Notes: generated by a model not told the origin, from the sequence alone. A stretch of 64,000 nt of DNA from JAZKHE01 sp040385525 (GCA_040385525.1 JAZKHE010000006.1:322069-386068); one strand, 5' to 3'. Shown: positions 52,857 to 62,488, numbered from the stretch's first letter. Numbers and translations are program-made.

Positions 52857-55800
52857 ATGGCATTAGGAAACAACTTTAAAAAAAATGATGTAAAATCGGA
52901 TAACAACGATAAATCTACGCATTCAAATTCATCTTCAGATGTAGCAGAATTAAGAGCTAGAATTGAAGAGTTAGAAAAAGAAAAACAAGGTATGCAAGGC
53001 ATTGTTGATACCGTTAATGTTTCTTATGCATCCATAGAGTTTGATACCGCTGGAACAATTTTAAATGCGAATACTAACTTTTTAAAATCAATGGGCTATC
53101 CTTCAATTGATTTAATTAGAGGAAAACACCATAGAATATTTGTAGAACCTGCTTATGCTACTAGTAACGAGTATTTAGTTTTTTGGAAAGATTTGTACGA
53201 AGGAAAAGTTTTAACGGAGGAGTTTAAAAGAATAAAATCAAACGGCGAAGTTATTTGGTTACAAGCTACCTACTCTCCTGTTAAAGATGAAATGGGGCAT
53301 ATAACTAAAGTAGTAAAAATTGCTCAAGATATTACCCAGCAAGTTAAAATGCGCGAAGAAGCTAAACAAGCTGCCGAAGAGTTAAAAGCACAAGAAGAAG
53401 AGTTGCGCCAAAACATGGAAGAAATGGAAGCAACGCAAGAAGAAGTTCAACGTGCAGGTGCCGAAATGAAAGGTGTTTTAGATGCAATTAACCAATCTTA
53501 TGCTTACATTGAATTTGATACAAAAGGAAACATACAATCGGCAAACGAGAATTTCTTAAAAACATTAAACTATACTGCAGAAGATCTTAAAGGAAAACAC
53601 CACCGTATTTTTGTAGATCCAATTTATGCAAATGGCTCAGAATACGCAAACTTTTGGATAGATTTAGCAAATGGAAAAGTTAACGCAGGTCAATTTAAAC
53701 GTATTACAAAAACTGGTCAAGAAGTTTGGATACAGGCAGCTTATTCTCCTGTAAAAGATAATGCAGGCAATGTTACAAAAGTTATTAAAATTGCAACTGA
53801 TATTACTGCCGATATTAAATTAAGAGAGGAAGCAAAACAAGCTTCAGAAGAATTAAAAGCACAAGAAGAAGAGTTACGCCAAAACATAGAAGAAATGGAA
53901 GCTACGCAAGAAGAAATTCAACGCGCTAGTGCGGAAATGAAAGGTGTTTTAGATGCAATTAATGCTTCGTTTGCTTATATTGAATTTGATACAAAAGGAA
54001 ACATACAATCTGCCAACGAAAATTTCTTAACTAGAATGGAATATTCTTCCGAAGAAATTAAAGGAAGACACCACCGTATGTTTGTTGAACCAACTTATGC
54101 TAATAGCAATGAGTATGCAAATTTCTGGACAGATTTAGCTAACGGAAAAGTTAACACAGGACAATTTAAACGAATATCTAAATCGGGGCAAGACATTTAT
54201 TTACAAGCAGCGTACTCGCCTGTAAAAGATAATGCAGGAAACATCACAAAAATTATTAAAATAGCTACTGATATCACAGAAGAAAAAGAAGCTGCTGCAC
54301 AAATGCAACGCGAAATAGATGCACGTATGGCATCTGTAGATCAGGCATGCATTGTTTCTGAGGTAGATTTAAAAGGCTACATCACTTATGTAAACGACAA
54401 ACATTGTGAAGTTTCTCAATATACAAGAGAGGAATTAATTGGAGCTAATCAAAATATTGTTCGTCACCCAGATATGCCTAAAGAGTTATTTAAAGAAATG
54501 TGGGCTACAATTGGTAAAGGAAAAATATTTAAAGGCTTAGTAAAAAACAGAAGAAAAGACGGAACTCCTTATTATGTTGATGGCGTATTTACTCCAATTT
54601 TAGGAAAAAATGGTAAGCCTGTAAAATACATTGGTATTCGTTATGATATTACTGAAACAACATACGAACAACAAGCAATGAAAGGTGTTGTAGATGCGAT
54701 TGATTCATCATATGCATTTATTGAGTTTGATACAAAAGGAATTATTCAAACAGCAAACGATAATTTCCTAAAAACAATGGAGTATTCTATTGATGATATT
54801 AAAGGAAAACACCATAGAATGTTTGTTGAACCAGCTTATGCAAACTCAACTGAATATACAAGATTTTGGGATGAATTAGCAACTGGTAAAGTTCAAAACG
54901 ATCAATACAAACGCATTACTCGTTCTGGTAAAGAAGTTTGGCTACAAGCCGTTTATTCGCCAGTTAAAGATGAAATGGGTAGAATAACTAAAGTTGTAAA
55001 AATTGCATCTGATATTACAGCTCAAAAACAAATTATTAACGAAGTAAACAATGTAGTTGAATTAGCAGGCAAAGAAGGTAAATTAAATGCTAGAGTTAAT
55101 GCATCTGGCGTAACTGGTGATTTTAAAGTTTTATCTGAATCGTTAAATACTTTGTTAGATAATATTGCATCTCCTGTGTTAGAAGCAAGCCGCATTATTA
55201 ATAAAATGGCGCAAGGCGATTTAACAGAAAGAATTAATGTTACTGCTAAAGGCGATATTGGCGCAATGGCAGATTCATTAAATACTGCATTAAATAACTT
55301 AAACAAATTATTAAGTAACATATCTCATATTGCAAACTTAGTTGCCTCTTCATCAGAAGAATTGTTAACTAAAGGCGAGCAAATGAAAAACACTACGCAA
55401 GAGGTTGCATCAGCTACACAACAAATGGCAGAAGGTGCGCAACAACAAGCACAACAAACTGATGATGTTTCTAAATTAACAGAAGAAGTTTTAAAATCGG
55501 CTAACGATATGGGTCGTAAAGCTGAGCTAATTAATAGCTCTGCTGCTTTAGTTCAAAAAAATTCAAGCGAAGGTTTAATAACTATTCGTAGAGTTGTTGA
55601 AAACATGAACGAAATTCAAAGCTCAGCAAGCACAACTTCCGACTCAATTAAAATTTTAACAGAACGTGCCGAAGATATTGCACGTACACTAAACGTTATA
55701 ACCGACATTGCTGCGCAAACTAACTTATTAGCGTTAAATGCAGCGATCGAAGCTGCTCGTGCAGGCGATGCTGGTAGAGGTTTTGCTGTTGTTGCTGAAG

Positions 55801-56240
55801 AAATTAGAAAATTAGCTGAAGATTCTAAAAAATCAGCAATCGATATCGAAAAAGTAATTCGCGAAGTTCAAAAAGATGTAAACTCAGCAAGTAAATCTAT
55901 TGATAGCATGGAAGCAAGCGTTAAAAGCGGTAACCAGGCTTCAAAAGAAGCAGAGGTTGTTTTTGTTAGCATTGATAAATCAAGTTTAGAATCGTTAGAA
56001 TCTTCTAAAGAAATTTTACAGGCAACTAATTTGCAAAAAGAATCTATCAACGAAACCGTTAAAAATATAGAGAAAATAGTTGTTGTATCAGAAGAAACTG
56101 CATCTGGAACTGAACAAATTGCAAGCTCTACAAAAGAACTAAGTCAAGGTATGAACGAAGTTACAGCAACAAGTAAAGATTTAGCTGATGTGGCAAGTCA
56201 ATTGCAAGAAGGTGTTTCATCGTTTAAATTAAATCTATAG
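52857..56240 (+). CDS. Soluble methyl-accepting chemotaxis protein with five PAS domains
   Basis: The 1127-residue receptor has no signal or membrane segment, so it should form cytoplasmic clusters. After an N-terminal coiled coil come PAS1 (from about 46), PAS2 (204), PAS3 (361), a different Aer-like PAS4 (about 490-600) and PAS5 (608-725). Linkers are coiled coils (KAQEEELRQNMEEMEATQEE). A HAMP-like region (about 735-830, MAQGDLTERINVTAKGDIGAM) precedes the signalling domain (about 840-1127). The hairpin tip is intact (DIAAQTNLLALNAAIEAARAGDAGRGFAVVAEEIRKLAEDS). PAS1, 2, 3 and 5 are close copies, likely by internal duplication. Ligands are unknown; PAS domains may bind haem, flavin or small molecules. 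Confidence 0.95.
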   Translation: MALGNNFKKNDVKSDNNDKSTHSNSSSDVAELRARIEELEKEKQGMQGIVDTVNVSYASIEFDTAGTILNANTNFLKSMGYPSIDLIRGKHHRIFVEPAYATSNEYLVFWKDLYEGKVLTEEFKRIKSNGEVIWLQATYSPVKDEMGHITKVVKIAQDITQQVKMREEAKQAAEELKAQEEELRQNMEEMEATQEEVQRAGAEMKGVLDAINQSYAYIEFDTKGNIQSANENFLKTLNYTAEDLKGKHHRIFVDPIYANGSEYANFWIDLANGKVNAGQFKRITKTGQEVWIQAAYSPVKDNAGNVTKVIKIATDITADIKLREEAKQASEELKAQEEELRQNIEEMEATQEEIQRASAEMKGVLDAINASFAYIEFDTKGNIQSANENFLTRMEYSSEEIKGRHHRMFVEPTYANSNEYANFWTDLANGKVNTGQFKRISKSGQDIYLQAAYSPVKDNAGNITKIIKIATDITEEKEAAAQMQREIDARMASVDQACIVSEVDLKGYITYVNDKHCEVSQYTREELIGANQNIVRHPDMPKELFKEMWATIGKGKIFKGLVKNRRKDGTPYYVDGVFTPILGKNGKPVKYIGIRYDITETTYEQQAMKGVVDAIDSSYAFIEFDTKGIIQTANDNFLKTMEYSIDDIKGKHHRMFVEPAYANSTEYTRFWDELATGKVQNDQYKRITRSGKEVWLQAVYSPVKDEMGRITKVVKIASDITAQKQIINEVNNVVELAGKEGKLNARVNASGVTGDFKVLSESLNTLLDNIASPVLEASRIINKMAQGDLTERINVTAKGDIGAMADSLNTALNNLNKLLSNISHIANLVASSSEELLTKGEQMKNTTQEVASATQQMAEGAQQQAQQTDDVSKLTEEVLKSANDMGRKAELINSSAALVQKNSSEGLITIRRVVENMNEIQSSASTTSDSIKILTERAEDIARTLNVITDIAAQTNLLALNAAIEAARAGDAGRGFAVVAEEIRKLAEDSKKSAIDIEKVIREVQKDVNSASKSIDSMEASVKSGNQASKEAEVVFVSIDKSSLESLESSKEILQATNLQKESINETVKNIEKIVVVSEETASGTEQIASSTKELSQGMNEVTATSKDLADVASQLQEGVSSFKLNL
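52992..55020 (+). repeat. Internal PAS plus coiled-coil repeats of the chemoreceptor
   Basis: Near-identical segments start at 52992, 53466, 53937 and 54678 (spacings 474, 471 and 741 bases). Each encodes G-[IV]-[VL]-D-[TA]-[VI] followed by [SA]-Y-A-[SYF]-IEFDT and GKHHR-[IM]-FV. The longer third spacing is filled by the unrelated PAS4. Confidence 0.85.
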
Positions 56241-56261
56241 TATAAATAAAAAACTTTAATT

Positions 56262-56813
56262 ATGAGTGACTCAAGTAAAGAATATACCATAGACGATGTA
56301 AAGCGAGAAGCTAACAACGAGATTAAGAAAAAAGAACAATCTCAACGTATTCAGCTTATTATTTTTAGAATGGGAAGCGAAGAATTTGGCGTATCAATAG
56401 AACAAATAAAAGAAATTGTTTTAACGCCAAACATTGCAAAAATGCCTCAAGCGCCAACTTATATAAAAGGCGTAGCAAATATTAGAGGTAATATTATTGC
56501 CATTCTTAATCTTGAAGAAAAGTTTGGAATTTCTGAATCAGCAACTGTAGAAAATAAAAATTCGAGCTACACTATGGTTTTAGAAAGCGAAACAATAAAA
56601 GCAGGAATACTGGTAAAAGATGTGCCAAACACATTAACTATAAGTGTTGATGATATTGATAATGCTTCAAACTTTATACAACTTTCTGGTGTTGATGAAA
56701 ACTGCATTATGGGTGTTGTTAAATCTGGCGAACGATTAATTATTATGCTAGATATTATGAAATTAATGGAAACTATAAATATTAACACAACTGTTTCAAA
56801 AGCAATAAATTAA
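56262..56813 (+). CDS. cheW: Chemotaxis coupling protein CheW
   Basis: The 183-residue protein has a short charged N-terminal tail (1-30) and then the two beta-barrels of CheW (IQLIIFRMGSEEFGVSIEQIKEIV and YIKGVANIRGNIIAILNLEEKFG). CheW bridges receptors and CheA in the chemosensory array. It lies 21 bases after the receptor gene and four bases before cheY. Confidence 0.95.
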   Translation: MSDSSKEYTIDDVKREANNEIKKKEQSQRIQLIIFRMGSEEFGVSIEQIKEIVLTPNIAKMPQAPTYIKGVANIRGNIIAILNLEEKFGISESATVENKNSSYTMVLESETIKAGILVKDVPNTLTISVDDIDNASNFIQLSGVDENCIMGVVKSGERLIIMLDIMKLMETININTTVSKAIN

Positions 56814-56817
56814 AATT

Positions 56818-57183
56818 ATGAGTAAAAAAGTATTAATTGTCGACGATTCAATGTACATGCGTACCATGATAAACGAAGCTTTAACAGGCGCTGGTTACGA
56901 AGTAGTAGGACAAGCTGCTAACGGCGAACAAGCTATTGATATGGCTTTAGAATTAAAACCTGATTTAATAACTCTTGATAATATTTTACCAGATATGATT
57001 GGTACAGATATTTTAAAAGTGCTTAAACAAGACGAAAAATTAGATTCTAAAGTTATAATGATTAGCGCTGTTGGTCAAGAGTCAGTAATTCAAGAAGGTA
57101 TGTCTTTAGGCGCTTCTGAGTACATTGTAAAACCTTTTACAAACGAAAGTTTAATAGAAATTGTAAATAAAGTATTAAGCTAA
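56818..57183 (+). CDS. cheY: Chemotaxis response regulator CheY
   Basis: The 121-residue lone receiver has Asp9-Asp10, the phospho-acceptor Asp54 (ITLDNILPD), the switch serine (MISAVG) and Lys105 (YIVKPF). The order cheW-cheY-cheB-cheA makes it the main CheY of the operon. The usual flagellar target (FliM) is not in the window, so its target may be a gliding motor or another protein. Confidence 0.95.
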   Translation: MSKKVLIVDDSMYMRTMINEALTGAGYEVVGQAANGEQAIDMALELKPDLITLDNILPDMIGTDILKVLKQDEKLDSKVIMISAVGQESVIQEGMSLGASEYIVKPFTNESLIEIVNKVLS

Positions 57184-57189
57184 TAGTTT

Positions 57190-58227
57190 GTGAAAAGTAA
57201 AACTAGAGTTTTAATTGCAGATGATTCTGGAATAATGCGCTTGCTTATAGCAGACATTATAAAAGAAGACGCAAGTATTGAAGTTGTTGATACTGCCAAA
57301 AATGGCAAGGAAGCTGCCGAAAAAACTAGCGAATTAAAACCAGATGTTGTACTTATGGATATGAACATGGGTGAGTACGATGGCATATACGGAACAAAAA
57401 GAATAATGGAGGAAAACCCCACTCCTATTATTATTTTAAGTGCTGTTGGCAACACAAACATGTCACCCATTTTAGAAGCATTAAAAGCTGGAGCTGTAGA
57501 TTATTTAAATAAACCCGAAAAAAATAATTCTAAAATTAGAGATATTGAAGCCGAATTAATTTCAAAAATTAAAGAAGCATCGTCGGCAAATTTAAGTAGT
57601 ACACAAAAAATAAAACAAAGTGTAAACTACAGTACACATACTTTTACTGAAACATTAAATTACGAAATAATTGTTATTGGTTCGTCAACTGGTGGGCCAA
57701 CTGCTGTAGAAACTGTTATAACAAAACTACCGTCAAATTTACCTATCCCAGTAATTATTATTCAACACATGCCCGAAAATTTTATTCCATCTTTTGCAGC
57801 GCGATTAAATCAACTTACACCATTAGATGTAGTTGTTGCGCAAAAAGATGATGAAATAAAAGCAGGCAAAATTTATCTTTCTCCAGGTAATAAAAATATG
57901 ATTGTAAAAAGAGAAAGAAACAATATTGTGTTTGATTTTACAGACAAAAGATTTAAAGAATATAATTTCCCATCTGTTAATTCGGTAATGTATTCCGTTG
58001 CCGAAATATATGGTAAAAAAACAATTGGTGTTATTTTAACTGGCATGGGAAAAGATGGTGCCGATGGTTTACTATCTATAAAAAATGCAGGCGGAATAAC
58101 AATCGCACAAAATAAAGAAACCTCTGTAGTGTATGGCATGCCTCGCGAAGCATTCGAGAGTGGTGCAGCAACACATAGTGTATCTATTAACGAAATGGCT
58201 TATTTTTTAGTTAGCTGTATAGAATAA
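57190..58227 (+). CDS. cheB: Chemotaxis-specific protein-glutamate methylesterase CheB
   Basis: The 345-residue protein joins a receiver domain (Asp11-Asp12, acceptor Asp57 in VVLMDMNMGEYDG) to the methylesterase domain with triad Ser166 (GSSTGG), His193 (QHMPENF) and Asp289 (TGMGKDG). It starts with a GTG at 57190, six bases after the cheY stop; the receiver begins only six residues later, so no other start fits. It should demethylate or deamidate the receptor when phosphorylated by CheA. A second, receiver-less CheB is at 34910-35476. Confidence 0.95.
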   Translation: MKSKTRVLIADDSGIMRLLIADIIKEDASIEVVDTAKNGKEAAEKTSELKPDVVLMDMNMGEYDGIYGTKRIMEENPTPIIILSAVGNTNMSPILEALKAGAVDYLNKPEKNNSKIRDIEAELISKIKEASSANLSSTQKIKQSVNYSTHTFTETLNYEIIVIGSSTGGPTAVETVITKLPSNLPIPVIIIQHMPENFIPSFAARLNQLTPLDVVVAQKDDEIKAGKIYLSPGNKNMIVKRERNNIVFDFTDKRFKEYNFPSVNSVMYSVAEIYGKKTIGVILTGMGKDGADGLLSIKNAGGITIAQNKETSVVYGMPREAFESGAATHSVSINEMAYFLVSCIE

Positions 58228-58233
58228 TTTACT

Positions 58234-60012
58234 ATGTCGAAAGAAGAAGAATACAAAGAAATATTTCTATCGGAGGCACACGAAAGTCATGCTGAGCTTA
58301 ATAATTTGTTTACCGATTTAGAAAAAGACACCAAAAACAAACGTGTTATCGATTCTATTTTTAGAATAACGCACACCCTTAAAGGAAACGCTATGGGTAT
58401 GGGTTTTACAGGTATTGCAGAGCTAGGTCACGTAATGGAAGATGTTTTTAACGAAGTAAAAAATGGTAGCTTAGTTTTAGATTCTTCATTATTTACAAGT
58501 CTTTTTAAAGCAAACGATATTTTAGGAGAGTTAATTGATGCCATTAAAAATCCGCGCGATGTAAAATACAAAGGCATAAAAACAAAATTAGAAGTAATTT
58601 TAAAAAACAACAAACACGACAACTCTCCAGCTCAACAAGCAAATTCAACAATAAAAACCGAAGTTGAAAACAGTGCAGAAGTAGCAACTGAACAATTAAC
58701 TCCATTAGATTCAGATAAACTTGAACTGGCTTCTTTTATAAATGAAGTAACTGAAGACGATGATTTGCATGCTTCAAAAATTACTTTATCAGATGTTGTT
58801 CAAGTACCTGTTCGTAAATTAGATAGTTTGTTAAATATTGTTGGCGAATTAATTATTGAAAAAGATAGTTTAATGGCCAAAAGCGGAGAGCTTGGTTTTA
58901 AAATTAGCGAACTAGCACGCTTACATCGTATTACATCAGATTTGCAATATGGTGTGATGGATGTTAGGTTGGCTCCTATTGGATTTTTGTTTAATAAATT
59001 TAACAGAATTGTAAGAGATGTTGCTGTAATTGAAAAGAAAAAAGTAGAATTAATTTTAGAAGGAACAGAAATAGAAATAGACAGAAACATTCTACGAATA
59101 ATGAGCGATTCATTAGTTCATTTAGTTAGAAATGCAGTAAGTCATGGTGTAGAAACTCCCGAAAAAAGAATTGCAAAAGGTAAGCCTGAAATTGGTAAAT
59201 TAAAACTTAGCGCTCGCAACGAAAAAGATACTGTATTTATTGAAGTATCTGACGATGGAAACGGCATTGATTTGCAAGCCATAAAGAAAAAAGCTATCGA
59301 AAAAAATATCATCTCAAAAGAATATGCACAACATATTAGTAACGATGAAATTTTAATGTGCATTTTTGAACCAGGTTTTTCTAACGCAGAAACAATTACA
59401 GAAGTATCGGGCAGAGGTGTTGGTATGGACGTTGTTAAACGCTCAACCGAATCAATTGGCGGAAAAATAACAATTCATACTGAATTAGGAAAAGGCTCAT
59501 CGTTTACACTGGCACTACCCTCTTCTATGGCTGTTAAGGGTGCTTTATTATTTGAATCCAACAATCAAGAATTTGCAATTGCCTTAACATATACTGAAGC
59601 TGTAATTTCTTTAAAGAAAAAAGACATACACAAAGTAAATAATGGTTTAGTATCAACCTATTTAGGAAACACAATTTCTATAGTATTTTTAAAAGATTTA
59701 TTTGTACACGGAAGTTTAAAAAACAAAACAAAAGAAAATGCATTTCATATAACTTTTGATGAAGTAATTTCTGATGAAAAACTAGATGTTGTTATAGTTT
59801 CTTACTCAAATAAATATGTTGGATTTGTTGTAGATAGATTATTACAACAAAAAGAAATTGTAGAAAAAACATTATCAAACCCAATAGATAATAGCGATTT
59901 AATAAGTGGTGCAACTATACTCGGAAACGGCAATGTTTGCCTAGTATTAGATGTTGTATCAATTATAAACTCAATGTTTAAAGAACGTATCTCTCAAAAA
60001 TCAATTAACTAA
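58234..60012 (+). CDS. cheA: Chemotaxis histidine kinase CheA lacking a P2 domain
   Basis: The 592-residue CheA has P1 with phospho-acceptor His47 (RITHTLKGNAMG), a short linker of about 60 residues (125-185), the P3 dimerisation helices (about 185-250), the P4 ATPase (HLVRNAVSHGVETPEKR with Asn300; DDGNGID; SGRGVGMDVV) and the P5 CheW-like domain (about 432-592). No P2 domain for CheY binding is visible in the linker, so CheY and CheB must dock directly on P1. The stop is one base before the next gene's upstream frame. Full length for a P2-less CheA is expected at about 590 residues. Confidence 0.95.
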   Translation: MSKEEEYKEIFLSEAHESHAELNNLFTDLEKDTKNKRVIDSIFRITHTLKGNAMGMGFTGIAELGHVMEDVFNEVKNGSLVLDSSLFTSLFKANDILGELIDAIKNPRDVKYKGIKTKLEVILKNNKHDNSPAQQANSTIKTEVENSAEVATEQLTPLDSDKLELASFINEVTEDDDLHASKITLSDVVQVPVRKLDSLLNIVGELIIEKDSLMAKSGELGFKISELARLHRITSDLQYGVMDVRLAPIGFLFNKFNRIVRDVAVIEKKKVELILEGTEIEIDRNILRIMSDSLVHLVRNAVSHGVETPEKRIAKGKPEIGKLKLSARNEKDTVFIEVSDDGNGIDLQAIKKKAIEKNIISKEYAQHISNDEILMCIFEPGFSNAETITEVSGRGVGMDVVKRSTESIGGKITIHTELGKGSSFTLALPSSMAVKGALLFESNNQEFAIALTYTEAVISLKKKDIHKVNNGLVSTYLGNTISIVFLKDLFVHGSLKNKTKENAFHITFDEVISDEKLDVVIVSYSNKYVGFVVDRLLQQKEIVEKTLSNPIDNSDLISGATILGNGNVCLVLDVVSIINSMFKERISQKSIN

Positions 60013-60018
60013 TTGCTT

Positions 60019-60654
60019 ATGAATTTAGAACTAAACGAAAATCAAAAAAATATAGCAAAGTCTATAATTAATATTGGCTTAAAAAAAGCAGCTGAATCTC
60101 TTTCATTTTTTATGAAATACAATATAAAAATTGAAGGAAACGATTTTAATATAATTGATATTAAACAAGCAAAAACTAACAGTTCAAACGAAACAAAAAA
60201 AATATTAACTACTGAGTTAGTTGGCGAGTTAAAGGGTGTTAGTTACTTGATTTTTACTGATAACGAAGCTTCGCAACTTTATAAACAATGCTTACCTGCA
60301 GATGTTTTAAACAACGAAACTAAGTTAGCTATGATGGGCGAAGCAATTTTGTTAGAAGTTGATAATATTATTACAGCATCTGTTGTAACGCAATTTTCTA
60401 ACTTATTAAAAGTAAAAATTTATGGTGGCGTTCCCAATTTTTCAATTATGAGCGATGCACAATTACTTGATATTATTGAGAAAAAATCTAACGAAAACAC
60501 TTACTTGCTAAATTTAAAAGCAAAATTTGTTTCAGAAGAAGCTAATTTTAGTCCTGAATTTTTATGGCTTTTAGACAATCAATTTATTGAAAGCATCAAA
60601 AATTTTGAAAATAACGAAGAACAGGTAAATAAACTAAAACAACTTACAGCTTAA
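60019..60654 (+). CDS. CheC-family CheY-P phosphatase-like protein
   Basis: I choose the ATG at 60019 (211 residues) over an upstream TTG. The phosphatase signature E-x2-N-x22-P is present once with exact spacing (Glu113, Asn116, Pro139; segment GEAILLEVDNIITAS...GGVP). The preceding [DS] position of the CheC/CheX/FliY motif is alanine. The block ELVGELKGVSYLIFTDNEAS resembles the central strand pair of CheC. CheC proteins remove phosphate from CheY; the second active site of classical CheC is not seen, so it resembles a single-site form. The C-terminal 40 residues are acidic and unique. Confidence 0.75.
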   Translation: MNLELNENQKNIAKSIINIGLKKAAESLSFFMKYNIKIEGNDFNIIDIKQAKTNSSNETKKILTTELVGELKGVSYLIFTDNEASQLYKQCLPADVLNNETKLAMMGEAILLEVDNIITASVVTQFSNLLKVKIYGGVPNFSIMSDAQLLDIIEKKSNENTYLLNLKAKFVSEEANFSPEFLWLLDNQFIESIKNFENNEEQVNKLKQLTA

Positions 60655-60660
60655 TTTTTG

Positions 60661-61521
60661 ATGAATCTCGAAAACAAAAATAGTTTAATAACCAACAACG
60701 AAAGAGAAGAAATTTCTGACGAAGAATTATTAGCATTAACCAATGCTATAAAAATGCGTTATGGAATAGATTTTACCAACTACGAAAAAAAATCTTTAAA
60801 AAGAGGTTTTGCTCGTATAATAAGCAAAAATAATTTAGGATCATTAGTTGGCTTATGGTCTAAAATATTAAAAGATAGAGAGTTTTTTTTAGGTTGCATT
60901 GACGATTTATTGGTTAACCTTACCGAACTTTTTAGAAATCCAGAAATTTGGATTAAAATAAAAGATGATTTATTAAAAAAAATAGAATCTAAACCACAAA
61001 TAAAAATTTGGCATGCTGGCTGTTCAACTGGCGAAGAAATTTATACTATGGCAATTGTTTTAAAAGAAAACAATTTACTATTCAAAACCAAAGCCTTTGC
61101 ATCCGATTTAAGTAGTATAGCTCTTGCTAAAGCTATGGAAGGAAAATATCCGCAAATATTGTGGAAAAAATATGTTTCTTCTTATTTAAAATATAACGAA
61201 AAAGGAAATTTAGAAAATTATTTTTCTATAGATAATGATTATGCTCGCGTAAAAGAAGAGTATAAAAAACACGTTATGTTTCAACGACATAATTTAGTTC
61301 AAGACCCAGTAAATCAAAAATTTTCTATAATTTTTTGTAGAAATGTAATGATTTATTTTGACGAACAACTCAAAATGAAAGTGATTAAATTATTCTACGA
61401 TAGCTTAGAAGATAATGGTTTTTTTATAATTGGTTACTACGATATGCTACCCGATGCAAGTAAAGAATATTTTACGCTATACGATGCAACAACTCGTGTT
61501 TATATAAAAAATAAAAAATGA
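60661..61521 (+). CDS. cheR: Chemotaxis protein methyltransferase CheR
   Basis: The 286-residue enzyme starts at the ATG at 60661 directly after a TTG. It has the N-terminal helical domain (about 20-90, with SLKRGFARI), a SAM-binding loop KIWHAGCSTGEEIYTMAIVL, and later FASDLSSIALAKA and FSIIFCRNVMIYFD. It should methylate receptor glutamates. Its last four bases overlap the start of the SpoIIE phosphatase gene (ATGA), which ties the chemotaxis half and the Sia half of the operon to one transcript. Confidence 0.94.
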   Translation: MNLENKNSLITNNEREEISDEELLALTNAIKMRYGIDFTNYEKKSLKRGFARIISKNNLGSLVGLWSKILKDREFFLGCIDDLLVNLTELFRNPEIWIKIKDDLLKKIESKPQIKIWHAGCSTGEEIYTMAIVLKENNLLFKTKAFASDLSSIALAKAMEGKYPQILWKKYVSSYLKYNEKGNLENYFSIDNDYARVKEEYKKHVMFQRHNLVQDPVNQKFSIIFCRNVMIYFDEQLKMKVIKLFYDSLEDNGFFIIGYYDMLPDASKEYFTLYDATTRVYIKNKK

Positions 61522-62486
61522 TAGTGGAATCAAACAATGTAAATATAGAAGCAGAAAACGCAAAACTTAAAAAAGAAGTTGAGCATTTAAAGCTTATGTG
61601 CGCTGAATTAGAAGCTACCAATAGCAATTTAGTTGTTGCTACGTGGCGCGAGCGCGATATGAAAAAACAATTGAAAGATACGCTCGACGAGTTACAATCT
61701 ACTAAAGAACTAGTAGAAACACAAAATAAACGTATTACCGAAAGCATTAATTACTCTCGCAAAATACAAATGGCCATTAATGCAACAGAAACAGATTTAC
61801 AATATATATTACCTAAAAGTTTTATTTTATATAAACCTAAAGATGTTATTAGTGGTGATTTCCCTTGGTTTTACAAAAAAAATAATTACGTTTATTTAGC
61901 TGCGGTAGATTGTACAGGACACGGTGTACCTGGCGCAATGATGAGTATGATAGGAAATTTATTATTAAACGATATCACTAATAGTGAAGATAATTTTACT
62001 CCATCTGAAATATTGATAAAACTGCATCAGGCTGTAGTAAAAACTTTAAAACAAGATATCGAAGGAAACAACTCTAGCGATGGAATGGATGTAGCTTTAG
62101 TACGCTTAAATTTAAATACAAACGAATTGCTTTTTGCAGGTGCTCACCGACCTTTACTTTTCCAAAGAAACGGAATTATTGAACAAATTAGTGGCGATAA
62201 ATTCCCAATAGGTGGCACACAATACAAAGGCAAAAATAACTTTAAAGATAGTGAACTAAGTTTACAAAAAAACGACAGATTATTTTTATACTCAGATGGT
62301 TTGCCCGATCAAATTGGTGGTTTAGAAGGTAGAAAACTGATGAATAAACAAATAAAAGATAGTTTAGAAACTCATAAAAACGGTAATTTTTCTGATACTA
62401 AAAAAATTATTGAAGATTTATTTGTACATTGGAAAGGCAATCACAAACAAATAGACGACGTTTTACTAATTGGTTTTGAAATATAA
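61518..62486 (+). CDS. SpoIIE/SiaA-like PP2C phosphatase with N-terminal coiled coil
   Basis: The 322-residue protein has a coiled coil at about 8-85 and a PP2C/SpoIIE phosphatase domain (about 95-322). Metal ligands are Asp114 (ISGDFPW) and Asp131 (AAVDCTGHGVPGAMMS); the late motifs DGMDVALVRL and LYSDGLPDQIGG are intact. It differs from Pseudomonas SiaA, which is a membrane protein with HAMP, by being soluble. It overlaps cheR by four bases, and a SiaB-like kinase starts two bases after its stop. The likely substrate is the SiaC-like protein at the operon end. Confidence 0.9.
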   Translation: MIVESNNVNIEAENAKLKKEVEHLKLMCAELEATNSNLVVATWRERDMKKQLKDTLDELQSTKELVETQNKRITESINYSRKIQMAINATETDLQYILPKSFILYKPKDVISGDFPWFYKKNNYVYLAAVDCTGHGVPGAMMSMIGNLLLNDITNSEDNFTPSEILIKLHQAVVKTLKQDIEGNNSSDGMDVALVRLNLNTNELLFAGAHRPLLFQRNGIIEQISGDKFPIGGTQYKGKNNFKDSELSLQKNDRLFLYSDGLPDQIGGLEGRKLMNKQIKDSLETHKNGNFSDTKKIIEDLFVHWKGNHKQIDDVLLIGFEI

Positions 62487-62488
62487 AT

